This document shows positions 27,518-37,388 of a DNA stretch of 64,000 bases, piece by piece (position 1 is the first letter of the stretch; each line of letters opens with the position of its first letter). The position numbers were made by a program, and so were the translations under genes. The stretch spans positions 1 through 64,000 of the forward strand of contig JALQPE010001702.1 of NCBI GenBank assembly GCA_030407315.1, given 5' to 3'. The stretch comes from Asparagopsis taxiformis. Its lineage: Eukaryota; Rhodophyta; Florideophyceae; Bonnemaisoniales; Bonnemaisoniaceae. Under the pieces are notes generated by a model. The model was not told the origin of the DNA. It searched no databases and worked only from the letters and a program-made list of their open reading frames with translations.

Positions 27518-28996
27518 ATGCATGATGCTGCCCCTGTTCGCAGCACGTCCTCGTCGCTCACTGCGACAACTCCGCATATTCTTACCTTTCGCGTTATGCG
27601 TCTAACCACTCCGCTTCCATGTCGAACCTCTGCCATGCCATTCGTAACAACTACACCAACCAATTCCTTTCTCGACAACGCACCCCTATGGGAGGGCGAA
27701 GGGGCACCATGTGGTGTAGGATCTCTATCAGTGCTTCCATCCTCATTCGGTTCCATATACGCGTCCGAAACTTTCCGTTCTTTCATATCTGTTTTCAATC
27801 GCTCAACACACACCGCTCATGCCATTTCCATCTCAATACATATGCAAACCGCCTCGCAGCACCGCATTCAATTGTTCGATTCTTCACAACAACCTCGTGC
27901 ATCACTTGAACCTCGCGCGAGCATTAACAATGTCGTCAAGGTCGCTCTACCGGAGCTAGGCATTCACGTCTTGGTGTGTGCTGCAAGTTACAAAGATCCT
28001 ACGTCTTCAGCTGGTCAGATGCGAACGCTGCGTCAATTTTTCCGATTTAATGTATTACCTCCGCTTGAACCTTCCTTGTCTGTTCTACCGCTGTATCGAG
28101 AGCTTGACTCCTTCCTCAACACCTCCAAACCCCGAGTGACTCAAAATTATGTACATTACCTCGTCGACCTGCGTGTGCTCAATGCCGTACCTTTTCCAGT
28201 GTATATCACAAGCGCTAAATTGACACCGAAAAAACCGTTCCAGGTTCGAGCCCTTCTGCGAGATTCTCCTCATTCTGCCATGCAATTAGATCAAGTTGAT
28301 GGCACTAATGAGAGTAATAAAGTTGTTGCAGAATCTCGCCATGCTACAATGGCGGTGGGTGACGCTCGCAACTTTTTATTCCACGTTTATCGCAAAACAA
28401 ATGAAGACGGTGCTAAGGACAACGAATCATCCACAGTTGCTCGCAATGCAGAGCGTGGAGCATCAACTTCATGGTCGCGATCATCTGCAACAGCCGATTT
28501 TACATCACATTCAACCATCCGCAATCCTCTAAAAAAGCCATTGAGCGAACTCGTGCCCTCCGCGAATACCAAGCGAGAAATAGGTTATATGACAATTTCA
28601 TGGCGATCGGCACTAGGCGAATTGGGCCATTTAGAAAATGTAATACTTGCGTCGGAACCATTGATGAGCAGTCCAGATGTAGAAGTTGCCATTGTTGCAG
28701 TGCCACAGACAATTCGCACACATCACCCATTCGTTGCGCGTTGCAGTGCTCGAAACAATACGGAAAATGCCGTTAGGCTCTACCTACAGATCCGTCGTGA
28801 CCTCGTCGGTGAGATTGTACCAATGGGCGTCAGCGGTGTACCATTAGGAGAAGTACTTCCTGGTTGCATGGTAAGATGTAATATCACATTGCTTCCTCTT
28901 GCAAGGGGGCATCATAGTCTATCTGGTGTGCGTGTTGTGGATATTGACTCCAACACTAGTTACAAGGCGGAATCCCCAATCATTTCAGTCTCATGA
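27518..28996 (+). CDS. TRAPPC13: TRAPP complex subunit 13
   Basis: This gene encodes 492 residues from ATG 27518. The frame extends upstream only to a TTG. Diagnostic N-terminal segments are LTFRVMRLTTP and LSVLPSSFGSIYASETFRSFISVFN, which match the DUF974/TRAPPC13 family, followed by immunoglobulin-like beta-sandwich sequence (FPVYITSAKLTPKKPFQV) and a C-terminal beta-domain (ARGHHSLSGVRVVD). A linker near 270-350 is Ser/Asn-rich and charged. In other eukaryotes this subunit belongs to the TRAPPIII form, a Rab1 exchange factor in ER-Golgi traffic and autophagy. It converges with the membrane protein gene, 87 bp between stops. Confidence 0.88.
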   Translation: MHDAAPVRSTSSSLTATTPHILTFRVMRLTTPLPCRTSAMPFVTTTPTNSFLDNAPLWEGEGAPCGVGSLSVLPSSFGSIYASETFRSFISVFNRSTHTAHAISISIHMQTASQHRIQLFDSSQQPRASLEPRASINNVVKVALPELGIHVLVCAASYKDPTSSAGQMRTLRQFFRFNVLPPLEPSLSVLPLYRELDSFLNTSKPRVTQNYVHYLVDLRVLNAVPFPVYITSAKLTPKKPFQVRALLRDSPHSAMQLDQVDGTNESNKVVAESRHATMAVGDARNFLFHVYRKTNEDGAKDNESSTVARNAERGASTSWSRSSATADFTSHSTIRNPLKKPLSELVPSANTKREIGYMTISWRSALGELGHLENVILASEPLMSSPDVEVAIVAVPQTIRTHHPFVARCSARNNTENAVRLYLQIRRDLVGEIVPMGVSGVPLGEVLPGCMVRCNITLLPLARGHHSLSGVRVVDIDSNTSYKAESPIISVS

Positions 28997-29083
28997 AGAT
29001 ATCGAATACGAAAGCAAAGATGTATATAAACGATTTTTAAGTTTTGGATATATAGCCCCATCATCCGTGTTGTTCCACATGCC

Positions 29084-29801
29084 CTAAGTCTGCTTCTCTG
29101 CCAAGAGCTGGCTCACAAGACGAGAGGAGGCAACATAGTGGTAGACTTGAGACGTGATATCAGAGCCGTATCCATAATCAATGAGCAAAATACATGCGTA
29201 GAAAGCAGCAAAGAGGGCGACTAGTCCATAAATTACCTTCGAAAAAACATTCAGTTAAGATTAAGTCAGACAAAAGATACTTGGCAATTCTGAAAGGGAA
29301 CAAGACAAGAAAGAAACGTACAAATCTGGCAACTTGTAGCAGCGTGAAGTCATGTACAGCAAAGAAAATGAGTTTGACAATATCGCCTGCAAACATGAGC
29401 CAGCAAAAGATACGCAGGTACTTGGCATTGATACCATCAGGACCAAAACGATACATAGCCAATGTAACAGTCCAATGCGCCCAGTTGTTAGGGAAGACGA
29501 AAATCATGGAAATGATCTCACGATACACAAGTCTGTCTATAATCGCAACTGTTAGTAAAATGGACGCGAGGAGCATGATAGCGATTTCAATGACAAAGGG
29601 ATAGGGAATCGTTTTAAAGTCGACTGTGGGTGCATTAGGTCGTGAAACGAAAGGAACGAAGAACCAAGCAGCGACCTTGACAAACGTCTCCAGCCAACCC
29701 AAAAGCGGCCAGCGATTCAACCACCAGCCATCGCTCGAAAAGAGAGAATGCTTTCTTGCTGGCCGATACTCCGGAATAAATGACAACGGGAACAACACCA
29801 T
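29084..29801 (-). CDS. conserved multi-pass membrane protein, unknown function
   Basis: There are two exons, 29322-29801 and 29084-29236, joined across an 85-bp intron (gtacgt...cgaag), in phase 0. Together they give 210 residues. Without the splice the frame runs into unrelated sequence, while the spliced exon adds VIYGLVALFAAFYACILL, a clear membrane helix, and ends SRLVSQLLAEKQT. There are four to five hydrophobic helices, near 67-90 (IEIAIMLLASILLTVAII), 94-113, 130-146 and 160-178. The N-terminal FIPEYRPARKHSLFSSDGWW faces the cytosol by the positive-inside rule. I do not recognise a named family. Confidence 0.8.
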
Positions 29802-30261
29802 TGTGCTTTCAGATTCGGCTTGTCAGCTGAGAAATACACGCGACGATGTTAGATACAATGATGATGACGAAGTTGAGATGTTCGTCTAAACGTCCTTGAT
29901 TCAAAAGCTTGGAATAAATATACAGCTTGCAGCTACTGCTGTAGAAACGCTGGTAAATTGAGCACCACACCTGGCAGAGTGCTGCATCGGTTTGAAATGA
30001 TTTCCTGCTTTGTCCATGGCGCGCTGTGATCTGCAATAAAATAGTGAGGTGTAATGTAGTAATGTGTTCCATGAAATTAATTTAAAGAAAGTGAAAAAGC
30101 TTCCAATTTTCACTAATTTGAGGCTGGCGCCGTCGTCGGACCGCTCAATCGTTTCTACTGCCCACCATTCTTCAAAACTCTTCGATGGAATACATTTTCT
30201 CCCAAGTCTGATACAGTTGGTGAAGGCTCAACAGCGTCGAACATTCAGCTACTCCGACATC
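29802..30261. promoter_or_regulatory. divergent spacer membrane protein / eS26
   Basis: This 460-bp AT-rich spacer holds both promoters. No convincing motif or RNA gene was seen. Confidence 0.3.
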
Positions 30262-30648
30262 ATGACTGTCAAACGCCGCAATCACGGACGCAATCGCCAT
30301 GGACGTAATCACACGCATCAAGTTGTCTGCGATGGTTGCGGATGCAAGCCAGCGAAGGACAAAGCCATCAAGCGCTTCACTGTGAGAAATATCGTCGACA
30401 AGAGTTCATTGCGCGATCTCAATGATGCCTGCATCATTGAGGATTATGAACTCCCCAAGTTCTATATCAAGCTTCACTATTGCGTCTCATGCGCTGTGCA
30501 TCGCAAGACGGTCCGCCCGAGGGCCCGCGCCGTCCGTGCTTCCCGCGTCAACCCGCGACAGGCGATGATGGATAAGTATCGTGCCCAAGGCGCCGATAAG
30601 AATGCTGCACCAGGCGCTCGTCAGGGCCCGGCTGGTGTCAGCAAGTGA
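30262..30648 (+). CDS. RPS26: cytosolic ribosomal protein eS26
   Basis: This gene encodes 128 residues from ATG 30262. The frame is open upstream, but MTVKRRNHGRNRHGRNHTHQVVC is the family N-terminus. Zinc-binding cysteines are CDGC near 23-26 and CVSC near 74-77. DKAIKRFTVRNIVD and LPKFYIKLHYCVSCAVH are near-invariant eS26 segments. The C-terminal tail after position 100 is Arg/Ala-rich and longer than in animals. The protein sits at the mRNA exit channel of the 40S subunit. Confidence 0.97.
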   Translation: MTVKRRNHGRNRHGRNHTHQVVCDGCGCKPAKDKAIKRFTVRNIVDKSSLRDLNDACIIEDYELPKFYIKLHYCVSCAVHRKTVRPRARAVRASRVNPRQAMMDKYRAQGADKNAAPGARQGPAGVSK

Positions 30649-31485
30649 TTCCATACGCCATCTGTTGTTGACCTTCCGCCTTTAGCCATCTGGACATAGT
30701 TCAATTGCTGCTCTGCTGTCACACACTGTTCGCTGGTTGTAAATGCTGTAGCAATCGACGTTAACTTTGTGAGCGTGCGCTCACTCATTTTGCCGCTGAT
30801 TACTAAAGGAATTCCCAGAGCGTTTTCGATGTGCAAATGTAAGTCGCCTTCATAGTTGCTTCTGTTTAGTCAACCAATGCGGAGTAGGCAGAGTAACTTC
30901 GTAGCGATCGATCTTTGGATGTTGAAGACATCAGTGCAAAGTTGCTTAGTCTAGAATAAACTCTAAGAACAAGCATTGGCGAACAGAGTAAAACTATTGA
31001 TTATTAACCACATCAACATTGGAGGGTAACACCCTTTGCTTTAAACAATATAGAGTCTGTGCAATTGCTTGGAAGAAAAGCACTATGTACGAAATTTGAG
31101 GAGGGTAGGTCAATGCTATTCAGTAAGACCTTACAATAGTAGGAACGCAACTAATTAAACCATACGAGAACAATGCTCTCGTAGCAGAATGAAGTTAACA
31201 AATTCACAAACAGATGGGTGCGTCCCAACAAACTTGCTACGCAGCTTGCTCCTACTGTTCAAAATGACAAGCTGGGCGTGGCGAGTCCTCCTCACGAACT
31301 CTTTCTGTGTGCATCATACACCAACCGGATGTGGAATAGGCGAGAAATGACAAGTTTGTCGACTGCAAAACGGAGAAACGATTTCATCGCTGCCATACCG
31401 TGTGATTCATAGCCAGATCCGGTTCTCACGAAATTGATCGTTGCTAGCCGACATTTTCATCATCATCACCTCGCATCACATGCAC
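30649..31485. other. intergenic, no supported gene
   Basis: This 837-bp AT-rich spacer lies between convergent eS26 and Pumilio. I see only short chance ORFs and no RNA gene. Confidence 0.4.
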
Positions 31486-34400
31486 TTACTCATAGTACAT
31501 GAAGTCCTGAGGAGACTGCGAGAGACCATGAGACACACCTACAGGCATCATTGACGGACCGACATGACGTTCGCCACGATGCAGACCAGTTTGGCCACCA
31601 GCGCTGTGCACATGTGTGTTCTGGTTATGATGAAAAACACTAGGTCCCGAAGAGTTTTGATGTTCCTCAAGACGGGCAATGATATGTTTGCCATACGAAT
31701 ATTTTTTGATTGCAGGAACCTGCGCACGAAGTATTGTGACAACACGCTCTCTCTGCGGAGGTAGCGCAACGTCCAACACACGTTGCACGACGTAATTTCC
31801 GAATTGATCCCGAACAAGATGATTGAGCGGGGACGAGTTCGGGGCGCCCTCCCCAACAATGAGGATTTCAATCAGAACTTGGCGTTCTTCTAACGAACCA
31901 AACTGGAGGCAGCGCTCAACAACATTAGAAGCGAACTTATGTTGCGACAATTGACATACTTCACCACGCACAAGATTCATGATGATAGAACGCTCCTCCA
32001 CAGTGCCATGCTCAACAACGTGCTGAATCACATAGTTCCCATACTGATCTTTGATCAGCTCAGCGATACAAGACATAATTTCTACCATGATCGGTGCCTT
32101 TTGGTCTGGTGCGCCATGCTCAAGAATTCTCTGCACTACGCGACAACCGTACGAGTGTCCAGCGAGCACCACTGCCTGACCCTGCACAGAATCGACAATG
32201 AACTGCACAGAATCAGGTTCAACCAACTCAACACATTTTTGAATTACATGATTCCCATTCTGATCACGAATGCACTTGAGCACATGTCCGTCCAGTTCCC
32301 GCACAAGTTTCGCTCTTGCTCCCGACTCGAGCACTTCGAGAGCCTTTTGGACAACACGACATCCATACATATGCAGTGATAATACAAGCATTCGACCTTC
32401 GAGTTCACCAGCAATAAGTTTGACAGCGTTTTCACCACCATGATCTAGCAGCTTCTGAACGACATAATTTCCAAATACATCCGTCATCAAACGCTGGGCA
32501 TCAGTCAATGCATGCTTCAGAATGGCATCTTTGTCTTCAGCAGATGCGGATTCAAGCTTCTGTTGAATGAAACGAGACCCATGCTGGTCTGTTGCAAACT
32601 CTACGACATTGTCTTTGATCTGAGACAACTGCCATTCACGGCCATTTGCAATACCCGAACCAGGGCCTCCAGTGCCGTAGTTTCCATTGATACCAATGTC
32701 ATTGACACTAATACTACGACCGATAGATAAAGAGGTTGCACGGAACTCCTCCAGTAGTGGTGAACGTGCATGGGCGGCATCTTGAATGCTGCTACCGAGG
32801 GAACCGCCGCTCAGACCTATGCGATCATTAGCCTTATTGTTTCCAATCATACCGACGTCGTCGTGCCCCCGATGACCTCGACGACCACGTCCTCGTCCCT
32901 TATGTCCGGCATCTAGTCCCCCCTTCTTCTGTCCACCAATGTGGGCCCCGGTACCTCCTCGGTACTGATCAAAGTGATGTTTAGAACGAGGCATATTTCT
33001 ATGAGGAGGTGGGCTTGGTTCACGGGAATCCCATGGAGAGCGCAAATGCGCACCATGAGAAACATTGCCAGTATGTGAAACTGCAGCTCCAGGTATGGCC
33101 CCACCGGTAAATCCGGATGGATTTCCGTTGAAACCAGAATTTCCCGTCATAGCAACCATCTGTGCCATTTGGGCAGCGTAAAGCTGTTGCTGGGCGCTTA
33201 AGAAAGCAGCCATTTGAATACTCATGTTCTTCAGGTTATCAGCAGCAGCTAACCCGTCACGAAAAGAGTCGGTGTAGACTGGTGCTACACCAGCGCCATT
33301 ACCAATACCACCAGCTGTATTAGAGAATGGCGACGGAAACAAGCCCATGCCGGGAAACACATTGGAATACTGGGAGGAAAGACCCATAGGCTGTCCATGT
33401 ACATTTCCAATCCCCGATGCACCAATTTGATTCGGGTTGGATGCGGAATATGCCGTACTAGGAAACGGTGACAAAGAGTTGGTCGCAGGGGAAGAAGTAA
33501 TGGTATTGTCTGATTGATCATATAGATAGTCATAATCAGCTAGCCCAGGGACGTTCAAATCATCCATAGAGGAAGACGAGAGTGGGTCGGCAACAGTGGG
33601 CATTGCATAAGGAATCCTCCGATGCTGAGAAGATGAAGTAGCCATGGAAGAGTTCATCTGCACAGGAAGCGGAATAGTTGGGGAAGCCAATGGTTGCGAT
33701 GCTAATGTAGCTCTACCAGAAGATCCTGTTGGAGACAACGACTGGGTCGGAGAAGAGCCGGCCGATGGGTCTACTGTGCCTGGTCCAGCTGGACCATTCA
33801 ATGGAGCACCTCCGGAAACAACCGAAGTAGTTGAGGAAGAAGGCACAGTAGGTTCGGGATGCTTTGTCGGAAAATACGCAGGAGTTGGAGAAGATGCCAA
33901 GTTGGAGCGAGAAGAACTTCTAGAGATGCCTTGTGGCAAACCCGAAACGTCACCAGTCCAATTAATGCTGACAGAACGTCGGTGGTGATTGCGAGCTGGT
34001 GGATCAGAGGGAACAACCTCGTCGTCGTTGCTGCACAGTGTAGAGAGATCATTAGGCGGCTCGGCAGAGACGCGGAGTCGATCCAGGTCGATATCCAAGG
34101 ACGCTGTGGAGGGCAGTCGGTTACGACGTTCACTTGGGGCAGCTGCAATGTCTTCCCGTGGTTGAGGGTGCTCCTGTGGTGCAGCATTGGGACGAGAGGT
34201 TGCCAGAAGCGAAGAAAACATAGGAGAGGGAGTCCTTGGAAAATCATCTTGAATCATGTCAAACACGCTCTTGTGCCATGCGGGTGCAGTATTCTTCTTT
34301 CCCTTTGCAGGCGGATTGGGCTGCGGTACGGAGGCGGATGGATTGGCTGGGAGATGTGCGGGCACAGCAGTGAAGGGCGAAGAGGATCTGGTTGAGACAA

Positions 34401-34815
34401 TTGCGGCAAGCTCAACAGAGGACATGGAGCGGGAGGGAGGGGGCTTGGGTGGGCCTGCGGCTGGAGGGGGCCTACGTTGACCTGCGGGCGGAGGCGGATT
34501 CAAAGTTGAAGTCGGAGTGACGCCGGTGGCAGCGGCAGCGGCAAAGTTCATTGGATGCTGGAGAGGGGGCAGATCGGAATCGGGAGTTTCGGAAGTGGGG
34601 AGGGGGGGAGTTTGATTTGCATCGAGAATGTTGAGCGGAGCGCTTTCGCTGCGGGTTAGACTTGAAGAATTGGACTGTGAAGGTTGAGAGTCAAAGATAG
34701 GGTTTGTATTTGAAGGGGGTTGCATTTCGGATTGGGGAGGGCGCGAGTCGGATGAGAGGCAAAGAGGTGTGGTCCAGGCTGAAGATTGTGGAGGCTGGTT
34801 GGCGACAACCTCCAT
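31486..34815 (-). CDS. PUM: Pumilio (PUF) RNA-binding translational regulator
   Basis: This gene encodes 1109 residues from ATG 34813-34815. The frame stays open upstream to 35004 without another ATG. Residues 1-700 are disordered, Ser/Pro-rich. The C-terminal Pumilio homology domain (about 725-1055) has eight PUF repeats, for example DQHGSRFIQQKL, DVFGNYVVQKLL, HMYGCRVVQKAL, DQNGNHVIQKCV, HSYGCRVVQRIL, DQYGNYVIQHVV, HKFASNVVERCL and DQFGNYVVQRVL. The recognition residues in each helix match the standard set, so it should read a UGUANAUA-like element in 3' UTRs. Its long 5' UTR or promoter contains TGCAG and TCTG microsatellites. A short tail after the domain is His/Gly-rich. Confidence 0.96.
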   Translation of the reverse strand: MEVVANQPPQSSAWTTPLCLSSDSRPPQSEMQPPSNTNPIFDSQPSQSNSSSLTRSESAPLNILDANQTPPLPTSETPDSDLPPLQHPMNFAAAAATGVTPTSTLNPPPPAGQRRPPPAAGPPKPPPSRSMSSVELAAIVSTRSSSPFTAVPAHLPANPSASVPQPNPPAKGKKNTAPAWHKSVFDMIQDDFPRTPSPMFSSLLATSRPNAAPQEHPQPREDIAAAPSERRNRLPSTASLDIDLDRLRVSAEPPNDLSTLCSNDDEVVPSDPPARNHHRRSVSINWTGDVSGLPQGISRSSSRSNLASSPTPAYFPTKHPEPTVPSSSTTSVVSGGAPLNGPAGPGTVDPSAGSSPTQSLSPTGSSGRATLASQPLASPTIPLPVQMNSSMATSSSQHRRIPYAMPTVADPLSSSSMDDLNVPGLADYDYLYDQSDNTITSSPATNSLSPFPSTAYSASNPNQIGASGIGNVHGQPMGLSSQYSNVFPGMGLFPSPFSNTAGGIGNGAGVAPVYTDSFRDGLAAADNLKNMSIQMAAFLSAQQQLYAAQMAQMVAMTGNSGFNGNPSGFTGGAIPGAAVSHTGNVSHGAHLRSPWDSREPSPPPHRNMPRSKHHFDQYRGGTGAHIGGQKKGGLDAGHKGRGRGRRGHRGHDDVGMIGNNKANDRIGLSGGSLGSSIQDAAHARSPLLEEFRATSLSIGRSISVNDIGINGNYGTGGPGSGIANGREWQLSQIKDNVVEFATDQHGSRFIQQKLESASAEDKDAILKHALTDAQRLMTDVFGNYVVQKLLDHGGENAVKLIAGELEGRMLVLSLHMYGCRVVQKALEVLESGARAKLVRELDGHVLKCIRDQNGNHVIQKCVELVEPDSVQFIVDSVQGQAVVLAGHSYGCRVVQRILEHGAPDQKAPIMVEIMSCIAELIKDQYGNYVIQHVVEHGTVEERSIIMNLVRGEVCQLSQHKFASNVVERCLQFGSLEERQVLIEILIVGEGAPNSSPLNHLVRDQFGNYVVQRVLDVALPPQRERVVTILRAQVPAIKKYSYGKHIIARLEEHQNSSGPSVFHHNQNTHVHSAGGQTGLHRGERHVGPSMMPVGVSHGLSQSPQDFMYYE

Positions 34816-36484
34816 TAGCTCGCACGAGGAGGAATGCTCGGCGTGTGGAGGGGACGCACGGCGGTGATGACGGAACTTGCCATGCACGACGGAGCGTTGA
34901 AATGGGACGGCAATTTGTTGGGAGGCGAGTGTGGATGGAGTGATAGACGAGGGGATGAAGAGGGTGCGGAGGGGGACGAGTGGAGGTGCGGCGTTGGTTG
35001 GCAAAAGAGGGGCGAAGCGGACGGTGGGTAGGTCTGTCTGTCTGTCTGGCTGGCTGGCGGGAGGGCGCTACGGATTGGGGGTGGAGGAAGTAGGTGGTGA
35101 TTTGAAGAGCGTTGTGCTTATTACAGTAATGGTGCGGTGTGGAGCTGCTGCTGGCGGTTGTGTTGTGTTCGGTTGGTCGATTGCGATACTATGGCGTGGG
35201 CTTGGCTGGGCTGGCATTCGCTCACTCACTGAGGCAACTGCGCATGGCTGCTCGCAGCGCGAGAACGCGTATGGTGAATTTATAAGGAAATTTGCATATT
35301 TTTCAATAATTTCACACGCCGCCTCTGTTTGCTGGCGTCGATTGTTATTGGCCACCGTCGCTCGATGCCAGCCGTGTGAAAAGTTTTGCAAAGCTACCGA
35401 TTAATTTGGCACAAATGCAGTGCAGTGCAGTGCAGTGCAGTGCAATGAGCTAGCTAGATCATGGCGAGCGTCGCCCACTTCTGGGCTGCACCAGAGACAG
35501 TGCCAAGCTCGGCTAGGCGACTCGTTCTAGAAATTGGAACCGTCGGTATAGTCACCAGGTGACACGTTGGCCGTAACAATGCACTACACAAGTGCAGGTT
35601 ATCTCAATCGTTGAGACGACGCAAAGTGGCATTCACACTGGCAGCACCGTAAACAAGCGCAGCGACAGTGCGGGACGCTGCACATGAGCGCGCATTGCCC
35701 TTCACAGCCCGCGCACTCGATGGGCCCATTCTCGAGACCCATTGCGGCCCTACTGTCACTTTGCACTTTTTCATTACAAAATATGATATCAACTCTCTCT
35801 CACGCAACTGTTCCACAACCTTATGGAAACAACTTGTCTACATGATGTCAGGGAACGGCGCATTTCATGTGCTCACGCACGCCGTCCCTTGCGGTCCATC
35901 GCCGATGAAGATGTAAGCGCATTCCACAACACGCCTTGGAAAGCCATCCGCAACGGCCACTAAAAATGAATTAATTTTCACCCTAGCTCCATACCATTCC
36001 ACGTTTCACCCTTTTTGCACTGTACAGCGGCAGCAGAAACAAGCCACCCAAACATCCTGTTTGCAATCGGGCTACACAACTTGTGAAGGTGTCTTCCATC
36101 CACTTTCTCCCTTGGCCCGCTCCAATCGTTTCTAGTCCTATTGCCAAATCAACTCGTTCCCATCTACTGCCGTACGCCTTCTACGTAACTTCAACCATGT
36201 TACAGTACTGCCATTGCACCAATTCACAACTCGCACTGTAATCTCACAAAAAACTCCTGACAAAAAATATCCACACGTGCACATCTGTACACATATCTTC
36301 CGTGTACCTGTAGAACACATGTCATCCATGAAAGGACAGTTGTCTTCCCATCGACGACGATTGATATTATTTTCGATACTACGCCACCGCCTTCACCGTT
36401 GCCACTATCGCACTCGGTTCGTCTTACTCCCACACACTTTCCTGTTCTCCACGACATTGCTCACACCTTTGTCATTCACTCACT
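34816..36484. promoter_or_regulatory. 1.7-kb divergent spacer Pumilio / BRX1
   Basis: No gene is supported. It holds a TGTC/TGGC tract at about 35033-35055 and five TGCAG units at 35416-35440. It probably contains a long Pumilio 5' UTR on the left and the BRX1 promoter on the right. Confidence 0.4.
35416..35444. repeat. TGCAG pentanucleotide microsatellite
   Basis: Five perfect TGCAG units (35416-35440) plus a trailing TGCA lie upstream of the Pumilio gene. Confidence 0.9.
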
Positions 36485-37345
36485 ATGGTTAACAAGAAAG
36501 AAAAATCAGATAAGCTCAACTCCGCTGCCAACCCTGCGCCTGTTCAAAGGACTATTCTCAAGAACAATACAAGAATCCTCATGACGTCTACACGAGGCGT
36601 CACAACTCGCTTCAGACACTTAATGGCAGACCTTCAAAAGCTTCTTCCACATGCTAAGAAGGAATCAAAACTTGACTCCAAAGATCGTCTCGAAGTAGCC
36701 AACGAAGTAGCTGAACTTCGCAATTGCGATACAATCATGCTCTTCGAGTCTAGAAAGCGCCAAGATCTCTATTTATGGCTCGCAAAGTCACCATTCGGTC
36801 CATCTATCAAGTTTCATATCGCCAATGTACATACCATGCAAGAACTCTCCTTCCCGGGAAACAACCTTATGTATTCGCGACCATTACTCACTTTCGATCC
36901 CGCGTTCGACAAAACGCCAATAATGCGACTTATGAAAGAAATCCTCACTCAAACTTTCACCGCCCCCGTTGGTCATCGCCGAACAAAGCCCTTTGTCGAC
37001 CACATTATTTCATTTACCATGGTGGACGGCTGCATTTGGTTCAGACATTATCAAGTAGTGGATGCTGCACTCGACGAAAAACTTGTAGACAAAAGTGTCG
37101 ACTCAACCGTTGTGGAAATTGGCCCCAGGTTTGTAATGGCTCCTATCAAGTGCTTCTCGGGAGGATTCAACGGAGCTACACTGTGGGAAAATCCTAGCTA
37201 CATCAGTCCCAATGAGATGCGACGAGCACAGCGCAGGAATGAGGCGCGCGAGACGGTTGGTAAAATGGTGCAAAAGTCTAGACGCTCCAAACATGTCGCC
37301 AAGAACAAAATTAAGCATGATCCAATTCACAAAGTCTTTCGGTGA
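36485..37345 (+). CDS. BRX1: BRX1 ribosome biogenesis protein (Brix domain)
   Basis: This gene encodes 286 residues. The Brix domain covers most of the protein: RILMTSTRGVTTRFRHLMADLQKLLPHAKKESKLD opens it, LRNCDTIMLFESRKRQDLYLWLAKSPFGPSIKF is the family core, and VDGCIWFRHYQV and VEIGPRFVMAPIKCFSGGFNGATLWENP follow. The tail is basic. The length equals the yeast protein (291). It acts in the nucleolus in 60S subunit assembly. It is convergent with the NDRG-like gene, 43 bp apart. Confidence 0.95.
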   Translation: MVNKKEKSDKLNSAANPAPVQRTILKNNTRILMTSTRGVTTRFRHLMADLQKLLPHAKKESKLDSKDRLEVANEVAELRNCDTIMLFESRKRQDLYLWLAKSPFGPSIKFHIANVHTMQELSFPGNNLMYSRPLLTFDPAFDKTPIMRLMKEILTQTFTAPVGHRRTKPFVDHIISFTMVDGCIWFRHYQVVDAALDEKLVDKSVDSTVVEIGPRFVMAPIKCFSGGFNGATLWENPSYISPNEMRRAQRRNEARETVGKMVQKSRRSKHVAKNKIKHDPIHKVFR

Positions 37346-37388
37346 TACATGTTGATCTGATGCAATGCGATGCTTAATGTTAATACTT

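Noticed and set aside
34816..35004. 63-residue N-terminal extension of Pumilio
   Set aside because: It starts at TTG, without an in-frame ATG, and probably is 5' UTR.
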